A program made the translations under genes and the position numbers. From the NCBI GenBank assembly GCA_016927595.1, contig JAFGMI010000021.1, positions 1 through 64,000 of the forward strand: 64,000 nt of DNA, given 5' to 3'. The notes under the pieces are model-generated. The model worked only from the letters and a program-made list of their open reading frames with translations. It did no database searches and was not told the origin of the DNA. Positions 1 to 10,728 of the stretch are shown here, piece by piece (position 1 is the first letter of the stretch; each line of letters opens with the position of its first letter). This DNA is from Melioribacteraceae bacterium (GTDB lineage Bacteria; Bacteroidota; Ignavibacteria; Ignavibacteriales; Melioribacteraceae).

Positions 1-819
1 AAAGTCATCACCTGCATCGCCATTATCTATGTCAGACCAGATGCACGCATACGTGCTGTCATATTTGTCTACGCTACGATTGATTAATATATACCTTCTG
101 AAAATCGTGTTGCTGAGCGCGCCTACAATATTATACCCCCAGAAAGTTGCTTGCATCTCTATTCCCATCGGTTTCGAGCCATATAAATGAATCGTCACTG
201 AATCATTTAAATCATTCGCAACGAACCATACTGTTTGATGTGCGCCGGGGAATCCCGGTATATCAATATCGGGATCATAAGCTCCGTTCAGATCAATGTC
301 TTCGAACGGTGCTCCCTGATCAGCAGGCCACTCGCTCCAGTCTTTTTCGTATTGTGCTCTTATTTCACTTTCTGATTTGTTCTCGTCTTCCTTTTCAGAG
401 AACAAGTTTCCTGTCCGCCAGTCAGGTCTTACCCTGTAAATCCTGACGCAGGGATCATCCGGATCTGCCGCAGTACCATCAGGCAGAATCCTTCCAGGAA
501 CTATACCTTGCCTGTAAGTCGAACCACCCACTCTTTTTTCTCCATCTATAATTCCTCCCCAAACCAGTCCCGTTTGAAACACACATGTTTTCCCACTTCC
601 TTTTGGGTATGTCAGACCTGAATTGCCATGAGGATCGCTGTCGCTGTTGCCGTTATTGTAAATCCATGTTGAAATATAGTTTATATTCAGTTTTGTAACC
701 GACGGTTCTCCAATAGATTTCATAATTGAGTTTTGCTTGCAAAATTTATCCTGTCCGTTTACTATTAGTAGTGTTACGAAGAATAAAATAATGAGATTTC
801 TGTAGAATAAAATTCTCAT
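1..819 (-). CDS. Secreted protein of unknown function, C-terminus beyond window
   Basis: This frame is open for 273 codons from an ATG at 819 to the window edge, but the ORF track omits it. It begins with a typical export signal (LIILFFVTLLIVNGQ) and continues with motifs such as GEPSVTKLNINYISTW, GLVWGG and PGFPGAHQTVWF. I associate this architecture with large secreted proteins of Ignavibacteria that often end in a type IX sorting domain; that is recollection, and the C-terminus is not visible here. The mature part is rich in Asp, Gly and aromatic residues, as expected for an extracellular beta-rich protein. No catalytic motif is recognisable. The plus-strand ORF at 147-446 is its shadow. 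Confidence 0.8.
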   Translation of the reverse strand, partial: MRILFYRNLIILFFVTLLIVNGQDKFCKQNSIMKSIGEPSVTKLNINYISTWIYNNGNSDSDPHGNSGLTYPKGSGKTCVFQTGLVWGGIIDGEKRVGGSTYRQGIVPGRILPDGTAADPDDPCVRIYRVRPDWRTGNLFSEKEDENKSESEIRAQYEKDWSEWPADQGAPFEDIDLNGAYDPDIDIPGFPGAHQTVWFVANDLNDSVTIHLYGSKPMGIEMQATFWGYNIVGALSNTIFRRYILINRSVDKYDSTYACIWSDIDNGDAGDDF

Positions 820-1130
820 ATCATTTTTTGATTAAAAATATTTCAGAATTGGGTAAAATATGCGGATTTTCAGTCAGATATTGCAGTCTTCTCATTACAT
901 GTGTGTGTTATTTTATAATAAATGTAAAGAAACATCTATCAATGTAGACGTATATGTCTTTATTATAACAACAATTTAAGACTATTTAGAATTAAATCAA
1001 TGTATAATATGTTCTCTATTTAAAACATTTTATTAAGTTTTTTGCAATTAAAAATTACGATAATTTATTCATTGTATTGATATCCAACTAGCTTTTTAAG
1101 CTGTAATCATAATTATTCCAATAGAGACTC
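820..1130. other. AT-rich intergenic stretch
   Basis: About 310 bases between the divergent secreted-protein gene and the groES promoter. It is very AT-rich, with no convincing ORF, repeat or RNA structure. It presumably contains the promoter of the minus-strand gene, but no clear -35/-10 pair stands out. Confidence 0.5.
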
Positions 1131-1159
1131 TTGACAAAATGCACATTGTATCTTATATT
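1131..1159 (+). promoter_or_regulatory. Sigma-70-type promoter of groES-groEL
   Basis: TTGACA at 1131-1136 is followed after 17 bases by TATATT at 1154-1159. This is nearly the consensus vegetative promoter, and the CIRCE operator begins inside its -10 region. Confidence 0.85.
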
Positions 1160-1184
1160 AGCACTCACAATTACTGAGTGCTAA
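1158..1184 (+). promoter_or_regulatory. CIRCE operator (HrcA binding site)
   Basis: TTAGCACTC, nine bases, GAGTGCTAA: an exact match to the CIRCE inverted repeat. It overlaps the end of the -10 box and lies 32 bases before the groES start, so the HrcA repressor would block initiation until heat shock inactivates it. HrcA itself is not in the window. Confidence 0.97.
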
Positions 1185-1216
1185 TATAAAACGAACTAAT
1201 CAAAATGGAGGTTAAG

Positions 1217-1510
1217 ATGGCTGATTTTAAGATTAAACCTTTGGCAGACAGAGTTATTATTAAACCAAAAGATGCAGAAGAAACTACCAAGGGTGGTATA
1301 ATATTGCCTGATACGGCAAAGGAAAAACCTATAGAAGGAAGTATCGTAGCTGTCGGTCCCGGCAAATACGAAGAAGGAAAATTGGTTGAATTATCCGTTA
1401 AAGTCGGTGATAAGGTACTATATGGTAAATACGGCGGTACAGAAATAAATGTTGACGGCAATGAGTATCTGATTATGAGAGAAAGTGATATATACGGAAT
1501 CGTAGGCTGA
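1217..1510 (+). CDS. groES: Co-chaperonin GroES
   Basis: The 97-residue heptameric lid of the GroEL folding chamber. Family sequence is clear throughout: [11 protein letters not shown] at the start, the mobile-loop region [24 protein letters not shown], and the C-terminal [14 protein letters not shown]. The ORF track begins at an ATG at 1205, but GGAGG at 1207-1211 sits five bases before the ATG at 1217. The longer MEVKM version would place the ribosome-binding site inside the coding sequence, so 1217 is chosen. It is first in an operon with groEL, 54 bases away, and is controlled by the CIRCE element upstream. Length is normal for the family. Confidence 0.97.
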   Translation: MADFKIKPLADRVIIKPKDAEETTKGGIILPDTAKEKPIEGSIVAVGPGKYEEGKLVELSVKVGDKVLYGKYGGTEINVDGNEYLIMRESDIYGIVG

Positions 1511-1543
1511 TTTATTGCATCAAATTCTGAAAGATAATTTTAA

Positions 1544-3196
<1,653 letters not shown>

Positions 3197-3217
3197 TAGA
3201 ATGTTAAATGATGCATT

Positions 3218-3250
3218 AAAAGGCGGTTCGTTTTGAATCGCCTTTTTTTT
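3218..3250 (+). terminator. Rho-independent terminator of groES-groEL
   Basis: AAAA plus an eight-pair stem (GGCGGTTC with GAATCGCC, one G-U pair), a five-base loop, then a run of eight or more T. The T run touches the stop codon of the convergent minus-strand gene. On that strand the hairpin is followed by four T, so weak bidirectional activity is possible. Confidence 0.9.
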
Positions 3251-4199
3251 AACTAATCGCTAGTTGTTTTTTAAAAAACTCAATAGTCGTCTTTAATCCT
3301 TCTTCCCTGCTTATTCTTGGTTCCCATCCTAAAAGTTCCTGCGCTTTCTTTATGTCAGGCTGACGAACTTTCGGATCGTCAACAGGAAGAGGTTTAAATA
3401 CAATTCTGCTCTTGCTTCCGGTAATTCTAATTATCTCCTCGGCAAATTCAGCTATAGTAATTTCTGCTGGATTTCCGATATTTATCGGATTTGTTTCATC
3501 CGACATCAGTAGTTTAAATATTCCATCAATTAAATCATCAACATAACAGAAGCTTCTTGTCTGTGTCCCGTCTCCAAAGACGGTAATATTCTTACCTGTA
3601 AGTGCCTGAGATACAAATGCAGGCAGAGCTCTGCCATCATCTAATCTCATCCGTGGACCATAAGTATTAAAAATCCTCGCGATTCTTGTATCAACATGGT
3701 GAAACCTGTTATATGCCATTGTCATTGCTTCAGCAAATCTTTTGGCTTCATCATAAACACCGCGTGGTCCTACAGGATTAACGTTTCCCCAGTAGTCTTC
3801 GGGCTGAGGGTGGATTTCAGGATCACCGTAAACTTCCGATGTAGAAGCAAGCAGAAACACAGCGTTTTTATCTTTAGCCAATCCGAGTGCTTTATGTGTA
3901 CCTAACGAACCAACTTTTAATGTCTGGATCGGTAACTCCAAATAATCGATTGGGCTTGCTGGTGAGGCGAAATGGAGGACAAAATCAACATCTCCTGGAA
4001 TATGTGTAAAATTTGTTACATCATGCTTAATAAACTTGAAATGATCGTTACCGAAGAGATGTGAAATATTTTGAAGACTTCCAGTAAGTAAATTATCAAC
4101 ACAGATTACCGAAATATCATTCGCCAATAATTTGTCGCACAAGTGAGAACCAAGGAATCCGGCTCCTCCTGTCACAACAGCAGTTTTTCTTTTACTCAT
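3249..4199 (-). CDS. uxs: UDP-glucuronate decarboxylase (UDP-xylose synthase), SDR family
   Basis: A 316-residue extended short-chain dehydrogenase. The Rossmann motif GGAGFLGSH is at residue 11, the active-site segment STSEVYGDP is near residue 118, and YDEAKR supplies the Tyr-Lys pair near residue 149. The context [20 protein letters not shown] and the downstream [19 protein letters not shown] are characteristic of UDP-glucuronate decarboxylase, which makes UDP-xylose from UDP-glucuronate using bound NAD+. Length fits single-domain bacterial and plant UXS. It is two bases downstream of the Wzc-like kinase gene, so the product is probably a nucleotide sugar for the exported polysaccharide. 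A generic dTDP-glucose dehydratase-like role is less likely. Confidence 0.85.
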   Translation of the reverse strand: MSKRKTAVVTGGAGFLGSHLCDKLLANDISVICVDNLLTGSLQNISHLFGNDHFKFIKHDVTNFTHIPGDVDFVLHFASPASPIDYLELPIQTLKVGSLGTHKALGLAKDKNAVFLLASTSEVYGDPEIHPQPEDYWGNVNPVGPRGVYDEAKRFAEAMTMAYNRFHHVDTRIARIFNTYGPRMRLDDGRALPAFVSQALTGKNITVFGDGTQTRSFCYVDDLIDGIFKLLMSDETNPINIGNPAEITIAEFAEEIIRITGSKSRIVFKPLPVDDPKVRQPDIKKAQELLGWEPRISREEGLKTTIEFFKKQLAIS

Positions 4200-4201
4200 T
4201 G

Positions 4202-6445
4202 CTAGACTTTAATTTTTCGTTTGGTAGAACCATTCCCGCCCTGAGAGTAGTAATAATAATACTTATAATATGATCCATAGCCGCTTTTATAACTAAAGTT
4301 GTTCAGGAGAACTCCTATAAAACTATTCTTTTCATGATTGATCATTTCACTAGACTTTCTCATGAGTTCAATTTCGGTTTGGTTTGCCGAGACTACCAGA
4401 ATAGTCGCATCGACCAAGCGTGATAAAATTTCCGAATCGGTTACTGCTATAATTGGCGGGGAGTCAAATATCACAACATCGAATACACTGTTAATTCTTT
4501 GGATAAATGCTTCCATCTGATCTGAAGATAAAATTTCGGAAGGATTCGGAGGAATTGTTCCTGAGGTTATATATGACAGATTAGGCACTTCGGATGAATG
4601 AATTATCTCTTCAAGAGAAGCCTGTCCGAAAAAGTAATCACTGAAACCCGGAAACCTTTGAATCTTGAATATACTATGGAGTCTCGGTTTCCTTAAATCA
4701 CAGTCGACTATTATTGTTTTTTTATTTGCCTGAGCAAAGCTGCCGGCAGTATTAACAGCGACAAAGGTTTTACCTTCCTTCGGAGCTGATGAAGTAACTA
4801 AGATCGTTTTGATCGGATTTTCTTTTACCCTTGAAAACTGTATCCTGGTTCTTAAAGCTCTGAATGCTTCACTGTGTATTGAGTCAGGCTTTTTTGCAAC
4901 AATAAACTCAAAATCCTTATTGTTGTCAATAGTATCAATTTGCGGGACCCATGCAAGTACATTTAACTTATTGTTCTGAATGTCTTCGGGAGTTTTTACC
5001 GTATTGTCGAAGTAATTCTTAACGAATGCAAATGTAAGACCCATCCCTACTCCAAGAATAAGACCTACAATTATAATCATCATCCTGTTGGGTTTAGAGG
5101 GATTCAGCGGAGGTATGGCTCTATCGATAATCAAAACATTACCCGGTGTTGATTGTTCATTAATAAGCGCTTCCTGATATTTTTCTTCCACCAAAAGATA
5201 TAGTTTTTCATAAGCCGTCAATTCTCTCTGGTAGCGTGCGTAATCAATAGTTTGTCTTGGAAGTTCATTAAATCGTTTTTCATATCTATTTACAATATTA
5301 TCAAGATTTTCATATTTAGATTTAAACGTAACCTTTTTAATTTCTTCCTCCAGGACTTTCAGAGAAAGTTCCTTTAATTCTTCGGGAGTAGATGCAAAAA
5401 TGCTCGCTTTATAAACAGATAGCTGTTCATCAAGTGTGACTTTCAAGTCGTTTATCCGGGAGTCAAAATCATCTACAAGTTCTTTTCTTCTCATTGCTCC
5501 CTGTGTATTTGCGAGAGCAAGATCTCTCTGTGATTCGAGAAGTGAAATATTCTCCTGCAGTCTTTTAATTCTCGGTTCTTTCGCGTAACTCTCGATGTAC
5601 TGAGCAATTGTCGGATTTTGTCTTGCAAGTTCTTCTTTATATTGTTCAAGACTTTTTTCAGCTATTACCAATTCGATCTGTGTTGCATCTCTTTGTGATT
5701 GAAAATCTGTTATTACGTCTATTAAGGCTCTAGCCTGTTCATCAATCGCAACAATACCGCCTTTTTCCTGGAATGATTTAAAATTTTCTTCCGACTGGAC
5801 CAGATCATTAAGTTTTTCTTCACGCTGTTTTTCAAGAAAATTTTTTACGGTTATTAATTGCTGTCTTTCGTATCTAAGGTTGAGCTTTTCATAATTGCTT
5901 GCGTAGGTATTCGCAATAAGTGCAGCTTCAAACGGAGAGGGAGATTCAGCCGTGATCTCCACTATATCCAATCCTCGCTTCTGCTCAATAGTAGCATTAT
6001 TTACTAATGAAATCAATTCTATAACGGACTTTGGAGTAATATCGTTGGTTTTGCCAAAGGTATCCTCCGGTTTCTCAATAAGCAGATAAAAACTGTTGGG
6101 ATTGTTAATCGCATGGAAAGAATCAATTAAAGCATAAGCTACAATTTCTTTCATCCGGTAACTTTTAAGTATTTCAATTTCATTTGCAATAAATCTATCG
6201 CTTCCCCAGTCGTTAAATTCAGGTATTAGCGGTGAATTCAATATACTTCCTGAAGGCTTCTGAAGTTTTATAACTGTTGTTGAGCTATAGATATCTATTG
6301 CTTTATATGCATAAATAACAGAAACAATTAATCCTGTTAAGCTAATAAGAAGTATCGGTATAATATTCAGTTTAATAAGATTAATATAATCTTTAAGAGA
6401 ACTTGCTTCTTCCTCTCTGAGATTATGAAATATTCTGTTTTCCAA
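4202..6445 (-). CDS. Polysaccharide co-polymerase with BY-kinase domain (Wzc/GumC type)
   Basis: A 747-residue inner-membrane protein that controls polysaccharide chain length and export. A Wzz-type N-terminal segment with a transmembrane helix near residue 35 is followed by a long periplasmic coiled-coil region, a second helix near residue 455 ([20 protein letters not shown]) and a cytoplasmic bacterial tyrosine kinase domain. That domain has Walker [10 protein letters not shown], Walker A' [11 protein letters not shown] and Walker B VVIFDSPP. The C-terminus carries a tyrosine cluster ([11 protein letters not shown]), the usual autophosphorylation tail. The start is TTG with GAGGT six bases upstream. 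It lies between the SLBB export protein and UDP-xylose synthase. No glycosyltransferase or Wzx/Wzy gene is visible nearby. Confidence 0.92.
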   Translation of the reverse strand: MENRIFHNLREEEASSLKDYINLIKLNIIPILLISLTGLIVSVIYAYKAIDIYSSTTVIKLQKPSGSILNSPLIPEFNDWGSDRFIANEIEILKSYRMKEIVAYALIDSFHAINNPNSFYLLIEKPEDTFGKTNDITPKSVIELISLVNNATIEQKRGLDIVEITAESPSPFEAALIANTYASNYEKLNLRYERQQLITVKNFLEKQREEKLNDLVQSEENFKSFQEKGGIVAIDEQARALIDVITDFQSQRDATQIELVIAEKSLEQYKEELARQNPTIAQYIESYAKEPRIKRLQENISLLESQRDLALANTQGAMRRKELVDDFDSRINDLKVTLDEQLSVYKASIFASTPEELKELSLKVLEEEIKKVTFKSKYENLDNIVNRYEKRFNELPRQTIDYARYQRELTAYEKLYLLVEEKYQEALINEQSTPGNVLIIDRAIPPLNPSKPNRMMIIIVGLILGVGMGLTFAFVKNYFDNTVKTPEDIQNNKLNVLAWVPQIDTIDNNKDFEFIVAKKPDSIHSEAFRALRTRIQFSRVKENPIKTILVTSSAPKEGKTFVAVNTAGSFAQANKKTIIVDCDLRKPRLHSIFKIQRFPGFSDYFFGQASLEEIIHSSEVPNLSYITSGTIPPNPSEILSSDQMEAFIQRINSVFDVVIFDSPPIIAVTDSEILSRLVDATILVVSANQTEIELMRKSSEMINHEKNSFIGVLLNNFSYKSGYGSYYKYYYYYSQGGNGSTKRKIKV

Positions 6446-6454
6446 AATGTACCT

Positions 6455-6982
6455 CTAATTTCTGACGATATTTAATATCAGAATTGCCAAAGAAATCAAT
6501 GTTGAAACAATAGACAATGTAATAGAGAACCAGTCTTTGAAATATAACCTTGGACTTCCCGGAACTACAAGAATATCACTTGCTTGCAGATCCGGAACGT
6601 CCTTTCGAATACTTTTTAACGATGATTCCCACATCAGATCATCAAAAGAGAATTTAAAAAGTTGCTGAGTTTTATCTTCATTCGTCCTGTAGAGTCTGAG
6701 GTCCTCCAGGTGAGCATCGTCTGTAGGTCCTCCGGCAAGCGAGAAGAGATCAGTAATAGTAGTGTATTCAGGGACAACATATCTGCCCGGATATCTTACA
6801 AATCCCCAAACAGCAACTTTTATATTAATACTCAGCGGGTCGGAATAATCATAAAATCCACCCTGGTTGTTAAATAAGCCGGACTGAGATGTTCCAAGTT
6901 CATAATCTTTAACTTGTCCGCATATAACAGATGCAGTAAGGAATAAAATCAATAAAATATAATTCTTTTTCACAACTGCCAT
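6455..6982 (-). CDS. SLBB-domain polysaccharide export protein, short
   Basis: A 175-residue protein with a signal peptide (KKNYILLILFLTASVICGQ), one SLBB-like segment (VAVWGFVRYPGRYVVP, then ITDLFSLAGGPTDDAHLE) and a C-terminal hydrophobic helix (LSIVSTLISLAILILNIV). SLBB domains are found in Wza-type outer-membrane export channels. This copy is much shorter than Wza and seems to lack the N-terminal poly-export domain, so it may be an accessory periplasmic component. It is followed after nine bases by the Wzc-like kinase, and the two presumably act in one export system. Confidence 0.82.
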   Translation of the reverse strand: MAVVKKNYILLILFLTASVICGQVKDYELGTSQSGLFNNQGGFYDYSDPLSINIKVAVWGFVRYPGRYVVPEYTTITDLFSLAGGPTDDAHLEDLRLYRTNEDKTQQLFKFSFDDLMWESSLKSIRKDVPDLQASDILVVPGSPRLYFKDWFSITLSIVSTLISLAILILNIVRN

Positions 6983-6987
6983 AGAAT

Positions 6988-7860
6988 TTATTGATTACTG
7001 GTATCAATTTTAAGAGAAAGCTTTTTGCTGAAAATACCTGTGCCTATCGGTCCAAGTATTATACCCAAAATAATTAAAATAAAGTTAATAAAATAAGTCA
7101 AGCTTACAAATTCAAAATGAACAGAAATTTGCCGTACAGTGATCAAAATCGTATTGAATATAATTACTGATAGTACACCGCTTGCAGTACCAAGTATAAC
7201 TCCTCTTATAAATAATGGTATTCTGAGTGTGGATAATTTAGCTCCTACAAGCTTCATGGTTTTATAATGGATTTTATTGTGGAGTATGTACATTTTACTG
7301 CTTGAATAAATCAGGTAAACTGAAATAATAAGCATAAGAAACCCTGATAAATAGATTATCACTTTTGCAGAATTGAGATAGTTGAGCAAAGTAATAGCAA
7401 GATTATAGTCTATAACCACATCGTCCACACCTTTAATAACCTTTAATTCGTTTATGATAGTTTCTAACTCTTGCTCATTGATATTTTTATTGAATTTTAT
7501 TACGAGCAATTGCGGTAACGGATTTGCTTCGAGCAGTGACCGGAAATCGCGACCCGTTTCAGCAATAAATTTTTTTTCAGCCTCTTCTTTTGATATATAG
7601 TTTATGTCCGCGATATATTCGCTTTCAGAAATTTCGGCTTTAATTTTATTTACAGAGGTCACTGAGACGGAATCATTTAAGAAAAGATTTGCTTCAATTT
7701 TCTTTTTTAATTTTTCATTTATTTCGGATGAAGCAAACATGAGCAAAAGTGATCCCGTTAAAAACAAAACTGATAAAGACAAAGAAATAATTGCGACAAA
7801 GGAAAACAATTTAGTTTTCCGGAATGTGTTGAATGCTTCTTTGAAATAGTAATAGATCAT
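6988..7860 (-). CDS. ftsX: FtsX-like permease
   Basis: A 290-residue cell-division-type permease. It has the FtsX layout: one N-terminal membrane helix (FSFVAIISLSLSVLFLTGSLLL), an extracytoplasmic domain of about 120 residues, then three helices. FtsX with the ATPase FtsE controls peptidoglycan hydrolases at the septum. The track starts at a TTG at 7872, but GAGGG lies five bases before the ATG at 7860 (MIYYYFKEAF), which is the usual FtsX beginning. No ftsE is in the window. It follows the two lipoprotein genes and ends five bases before the SLBB gene, at the end of the ybaB-recR-methyltransferase run. Confidence 0.85.
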   Translation of the reverse strand: MIYYYFKEAFNTFRKTKLFSFVAIISLSLSVLFLTGSLLLMFASSEINEKLKKKIEANLFLNDSVSVTSVNKIKAEISESEYIADINYISKEEAEKKFIAETGRDFRSLLEANPLPQLLVIKFNKNINEQELETIINELKVIKGVDDVVIDYNLAITLLNYLNSAKVIIYLSGFLMLIISVYLIYSSSKMYILHNKIHYKTMKLVGAKLSTLRIPLFIRGVILGTASGVLSVIIFNTILITVRQISVHFEFVSLTYFINFILIILGIILGPIGTGIFSKKLSLKIDTSNQ

Positions 7861-7868
7861 ATTATCCC

Positions 7869-8372
7869 TCAAAAATTTGATTCATCAATCCATCTAAGGA
7901 TCTGCCATTTTTCACCAACTTTAACAAGATCAAGGTTTACTCTTCCTTCTATAAATACAATATCTGTGGGATTAAACGTTATTGTCAAGTTAAAACTTCT
8001 TATAATATTTGTTGAATCACTTGTCATAGAAACTATATTATTCCATATCAAATCCAGGCGCTGCGAATTTCTGAAGAGTCCGTCGGTAACTTTCATTTCT
8101 TCATCTCTGCCCCAGGATACATCTACACCTCTTTCATAGTCTCTGTAGACAAAGCTGTACTGTTTTTCCAGCAGTTTACCATAAATAGTCGTGTCTTTGA
8201 AAGTGTAAGAATACAGGAAATTCTGAAATAGTCCTTCAACATTTTCTTGTTCAGTTATTAATGTCCCATCTCTTCCTAATGAATTGTCCAACTCATAGTT
8301 AAAAGGATTGCATGAGATTATAATGACAAAAAGTATTGAAGTCCCAAGTGAATATATAATTACTTTTTTAAT
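7869..8372 (-). CDS. Lipoprotein of unknown function, probable ATT start
   Basis: The ORF track starts this protein at a TTG (8291), giving 140 residues and no signal sequence. Reading 27 codons further upstream in the same frame gives KKVIIYSLGTSILFVIIISC, a typical lipoprotein signal with lipobox IISC. The frame has no ATG, GTG or TTG there. The best start is ATT at 8372, preceded by GGGAG at five bases and overlapping the previous stop as ATTAA. The mature protein resembles the gene before it and ends VGEKWQILRWIDESNF, as in NTF2/SnoaL-like folds; this is a weak structural guess. If the ATT is a sequencing error for ATG, the same coordinates hold. Confidence 0.65.
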   Translation of the reverse strand: MKKVIIYSLGTSILFVIIISCNPFNYELDNSLGRDGTLITEQENVEGLFQNFLYSYTFKDTTIYGKLLEKQYSFVYRDYERGVDVSWGRDEEMKVTDGLFRNSQRLDLIWNNIVSMTSDSTNIIRSFNLTITFNPTDIVFIEGRVNLDLVKVGEKWQILRWIDESNF

Positions 8373-8931
8373 AATTACTCCCTTTTAATTCACTCCAGCT
8401 CGGGTAATCATCTACTTTTATATCTTCCCACTTTGTAATAACCCAGTTCGATCTCCTATCTGTTTTCACAGTAAACAACGAATTCCCTTTGTAGGTAACC
8501 TCGGATGCTCCAACATAGACTGCTTTCAATACATATTCAAACTGGTATCTGGCACTGTCGGAGCTTATTGTTTTTTCTTCGTTGTTGAGTTCAAGAATTA
8601 TTTCGGATTGCTGCTCAACGCGGCTCAACAGAGTATTGAAATATTGTCTTTCTGCATTTACATCCCAGTCGATAAATATTTCTGATTGTGAAATGCCAGC
8701 TGACGGAATATACCTGAATTCATCGTCGGAAAACGCCTCATCAGCTAAACATTGAAGGTAGTTCTCAACAACTTTCTGACGAAATGAATTTTTAAGATTT
8801 TGAAACAGAATTGAGGGCTGAGTCGGTGTAATGAAATCGTCTCTCGGGGCAGATGGCTTCTCAGGATCTCTTGTGGTTAATAAATCACAAGAGGTTAAAT
8901 ATAACATTGATAGAATCAGGAAGTACTTCAT
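8368..8931 (-). CDS. Lipoprotein of unknown function, NTF2-like
   Basis: A 187-residue protein whose first residues MKYFLILSMLYLTSCD form a lipoprotein signal with lipobox LTSC. The mature part begins with a Pro/Asp-rich linker. It continues with FQNLKNSFRQKVVENYLQCL and a beta-rich C-terminal half ending NWVITKWEDIKVDD, a layout seen in NTF2-like domains. It is coupled to the methyltransferase gene by an ATGA overlap, and its own stop overlaps the next lipoprotein's likely start. The shared ending pattern (WxIxxW near the C-terminus) suggests the two lipoproteins are diverged paralogues. No enzyme motif is seen. Confidence 0.75.
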   Translation of the reverse strand: MKYFLILSMLYLTSCDLLTTRDPEKPSAPRDDFITPTQPSILFQNLKNSFRQKVVENYLQCLADEAFSDDEFRYIPSAGISQSEIFIDWDVNAERQYFNTLLSRVEQQSEIILELNNEEKTISSDSARYQFEYVLKAVYVGASEVTYKGNSLFTVKTDRRSNWVITKWEDIKVDDYPSWSELKGSNY

Positions 8932-9662
8932 TTCTTTAAAAACATTATTAGTCGCTCGGAATTATTTTGATCGAAAACATTGCCTTTATAATCGCCAAAT
9001 AAATTTTCAATCTTAAAACCCATATTTGTAAAAGTATTTTCGAGATGCTCTACTTTATACATTTTAACCGTTTCATAAAATATGTGATCTTTACCATCAT
9101 ATTCAATTGCAATTTTTTTAACCACTCTAGTATCGACTATGCTTCTTGTTTCCTTTATTATTTTGCCATTAATCTTCTTTTCATTGAAAGCTACGAGGTT
9201 ATTTTTGAGAAATTTCTCATTAAAATAGTCTAAAACTATATAACCATTAAATGAGAGAAAATATTTTGAATTATTAAAGAAACTGAAATTTTCATCGTCA
9301 TTATCAAAATATCCGAAGCTTGTAAACATATTCAGGATAAGATCGAATTTCCTTCTGAATGAAGCATATCTCAAATCAGAGCAAATAAAATTAATATTCA
9401 CTCCGAGATCTAAGGCATTTTCAGCTGCAATTTTTAATAAATTTCTGCTGAGATCGAAAGCAGTGAGGTTGTAACCTTTCTCCGCCAGCAGTATTGAATG
9501 CCTGCCGGCACCGCAAGCAGCATCAAGAATATTTGCGTTTTCTTTGAGCTTAAGGGTTTTTGTTATAAGCCTGATGATATCCTGTGCATCTTTTTCATTC
9601 CGATGTGAATAGACGCTAAGGTATTCATCTGATGAGAACCATTTTTTGAACCATTCTTTCAT
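8928..9662 (-). CDS. Class I SAM-dependent methyltransferase
   Basis: A 244-residue Rossmann-fold methyltransferase. Motif I is ILDAACGAGRHSILLAEKG near residue 46, with the acidic residue at the end of strand 2 in TAFDLS. LILNMFTSFGYF near residue 110 is the motif IV/V region of small-molecule methyltransferases such as those for biotin or ubiquinone precursors. The substrate cannot be told from sequence. The gene overlaps recR by four bases (ATGA) and overlaps the following lipoprotein gene in the same way, so the genes are probably translationally coupled. Confidence 0.85.
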   Translation of the reverse strand: MKEWFKKWFSSDEYLSVYSHRNEKDAQDIIRLITKTLKLKENANILDAACGAGRHSILLAEKGYNLTAFDLSRNLLKIAAENALDLGVNINFICSDLRYASFRRKFDLILNMFTSFGYFDNDDENFSFFNNSKYFLSFNGYIVLDYFNEKFLKNNLVAFNEKKINGKIIKETRSIVDTRVVKKIAIEYDGKDHIFYETVKMYKVEHLENTFTNMGFKIENLFGDYKGNVFDQNNSERLIMFLKK

Positions 9663-10258
9663 TGTATTGTAACACGGTTAAGAACTGCACGTCCGATCGT
9701 AGCTTCATCAGCAAATTCTAAATTACCGCCCACTGGCAATCCTCTGGCGATACGTGTTATCTTTAAATTGCTTTCCTTGAAAAGTTTTGCAATATATAAT
9801 GATGTAGTTTCCCCTTCTGTATCCGGGTTAAGAGCAAGGATAATTTCTTTGAAGTTTCCGTTTTTAATACGCTCCTCAAGTTCTTTAATTCTTATGGAAT
9901 CTACGTCTCTTCCGGTTAAAGGAGATAATACTCCCCCGAGCACATGATATAAACCGTTATACTCATTAGTTCTTTCAACTGCAATTATATCACTTATGTC
10001 CTCCACAACACAGATTATACTACGATCTCTTTTAGGACTTGAACAGATATCACAGATTTCGGTTGTGGTAATGTTAAAGCATATACTGCATTGTCTTATT
10101 TTAGTTTTCAAAGATAGAATTGAATCGGAAAGTCTGGATATATAATTTTCATCGCTTCTTAATAAAAATAATGCCAGACGTTGTGCAGTTTTCTTACCAA
10201 TGCCGGGTAATTTACTTAATTCTTCAATCAATATTTCAAGTGGTTCCGGTATCGTCAT
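9659..10258 (-). CDS. recR: Recombination mediator RecR
   Basis: A 199-residue DNA-binding protein of the RecFOR pathway that helps load RecA on gapped DNA. The N-terminal helix-hairpin-helix LSKLPGIGKKTAQRLA is at residues 14-29. The C4 zinc motif follows (CSICFNITTTEICDIC). The Toprim region includes CVVEDISDIIAVE and ALNPDTEGETTSLYIA, and the C-terminus has ARGLPVGGNLEFAD. All family landmarks and the usual length of about 200 are present. It starts directly after the ybaB stop (TAA ATG), the common ybaB-recR pairing. dnaX, often a third partner, is absent. Confidence 0.97.
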   Translation of the reverse strand: MTIPEPLEILIEELSKLPGIGKKTAQRLALFLLRSDENYISRLSDSILSLKTKIRQCSICFNITTTEICDICSSPKRDRSIICVVEDISDIIAVERTNEYNGLYHVLGGVLSPLTGRDVDSIRIKELEERIKNGNFKEIILALNPDTEGETTSLYIAKLFKESNLKITRIARGLPVGGNLEFADEATIGRAVLNRVTIQ

Positions 10259-10585
10259 TTATAATCCGGGGATATTAAATCCGGGAGGTATCATGCCTTT
10301 TGTTACGTTTGCCATCTCCTCTTCAGCCATTTTACCGGCTGATTCAAGCGCTTTGTTAACGGCGGCAACAATCAGATCTTCCAGCATCTCTTTGTCACTT
10401 CCGCTTGCTACTTCATCTTCTATTTTAACGCTTATAAGCTCTTTCCTGCCATTAACAGTGGCTTTTACCATGCCACCACCTGCATCCTCTGTAACAGATT
10501 TATTTGCCAGTTCATTCTGAACCTTCTCCATCTCAGCCTGCATTTTCTGAACCTGTTTCATCATCCCCTGCAAATTGGGTTTCAT
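10259..10585 (-). CDS. ybaB: YbaB/EbfC nucleoid-associated protein
   Basis: A 108-residue small dimeric DNA-binding protein. It contains the family core: a Met/Gln-rich N-terminal helix (MMKQVQKMQAEMEKVQ), GGGMVKATVNGRKELISVKI, and DLIVAAVNKALE. Such proteins coat DNA and often accompany recR, as here. GGAGG lies just before the ATG. It is first in the minus-strand run that continues through recR, the methyltransferase, two lipoproteins and FtsX. It ends with a short Pro/Gly tail and has normal family length. Confidence 0.95.
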   Translation of the reverse strand: MKPNLQGMMKQVQKMQAEMEKVQNELANKSVTEDAGGGMVKATVNGRKELISVKIEDEVASGSDKEMLEDLIVAAVNKALESAGKMAEEEMANVTKGMIPPGFNIPGL

Positions 10586-10728
10586 TTAACCTCCTTACAT
10601 GTTAGTATTCTATGTTTCTTTTAATTTATAAAATTAAGAAAAATTAGTAATACAAAGAAATTATTGGAAGAAAATACTACATTTACTATTCTATTTTAAG
10701 TATTTTAAAATAATTATTTTATAATATC

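Noticed and set aside
147-446. Plus-strand ORF of 99 codons
   Set aside because: Shadow of the secreted-protein gene on the minus strand, which has a signal peptide and continuous coherent sequence.
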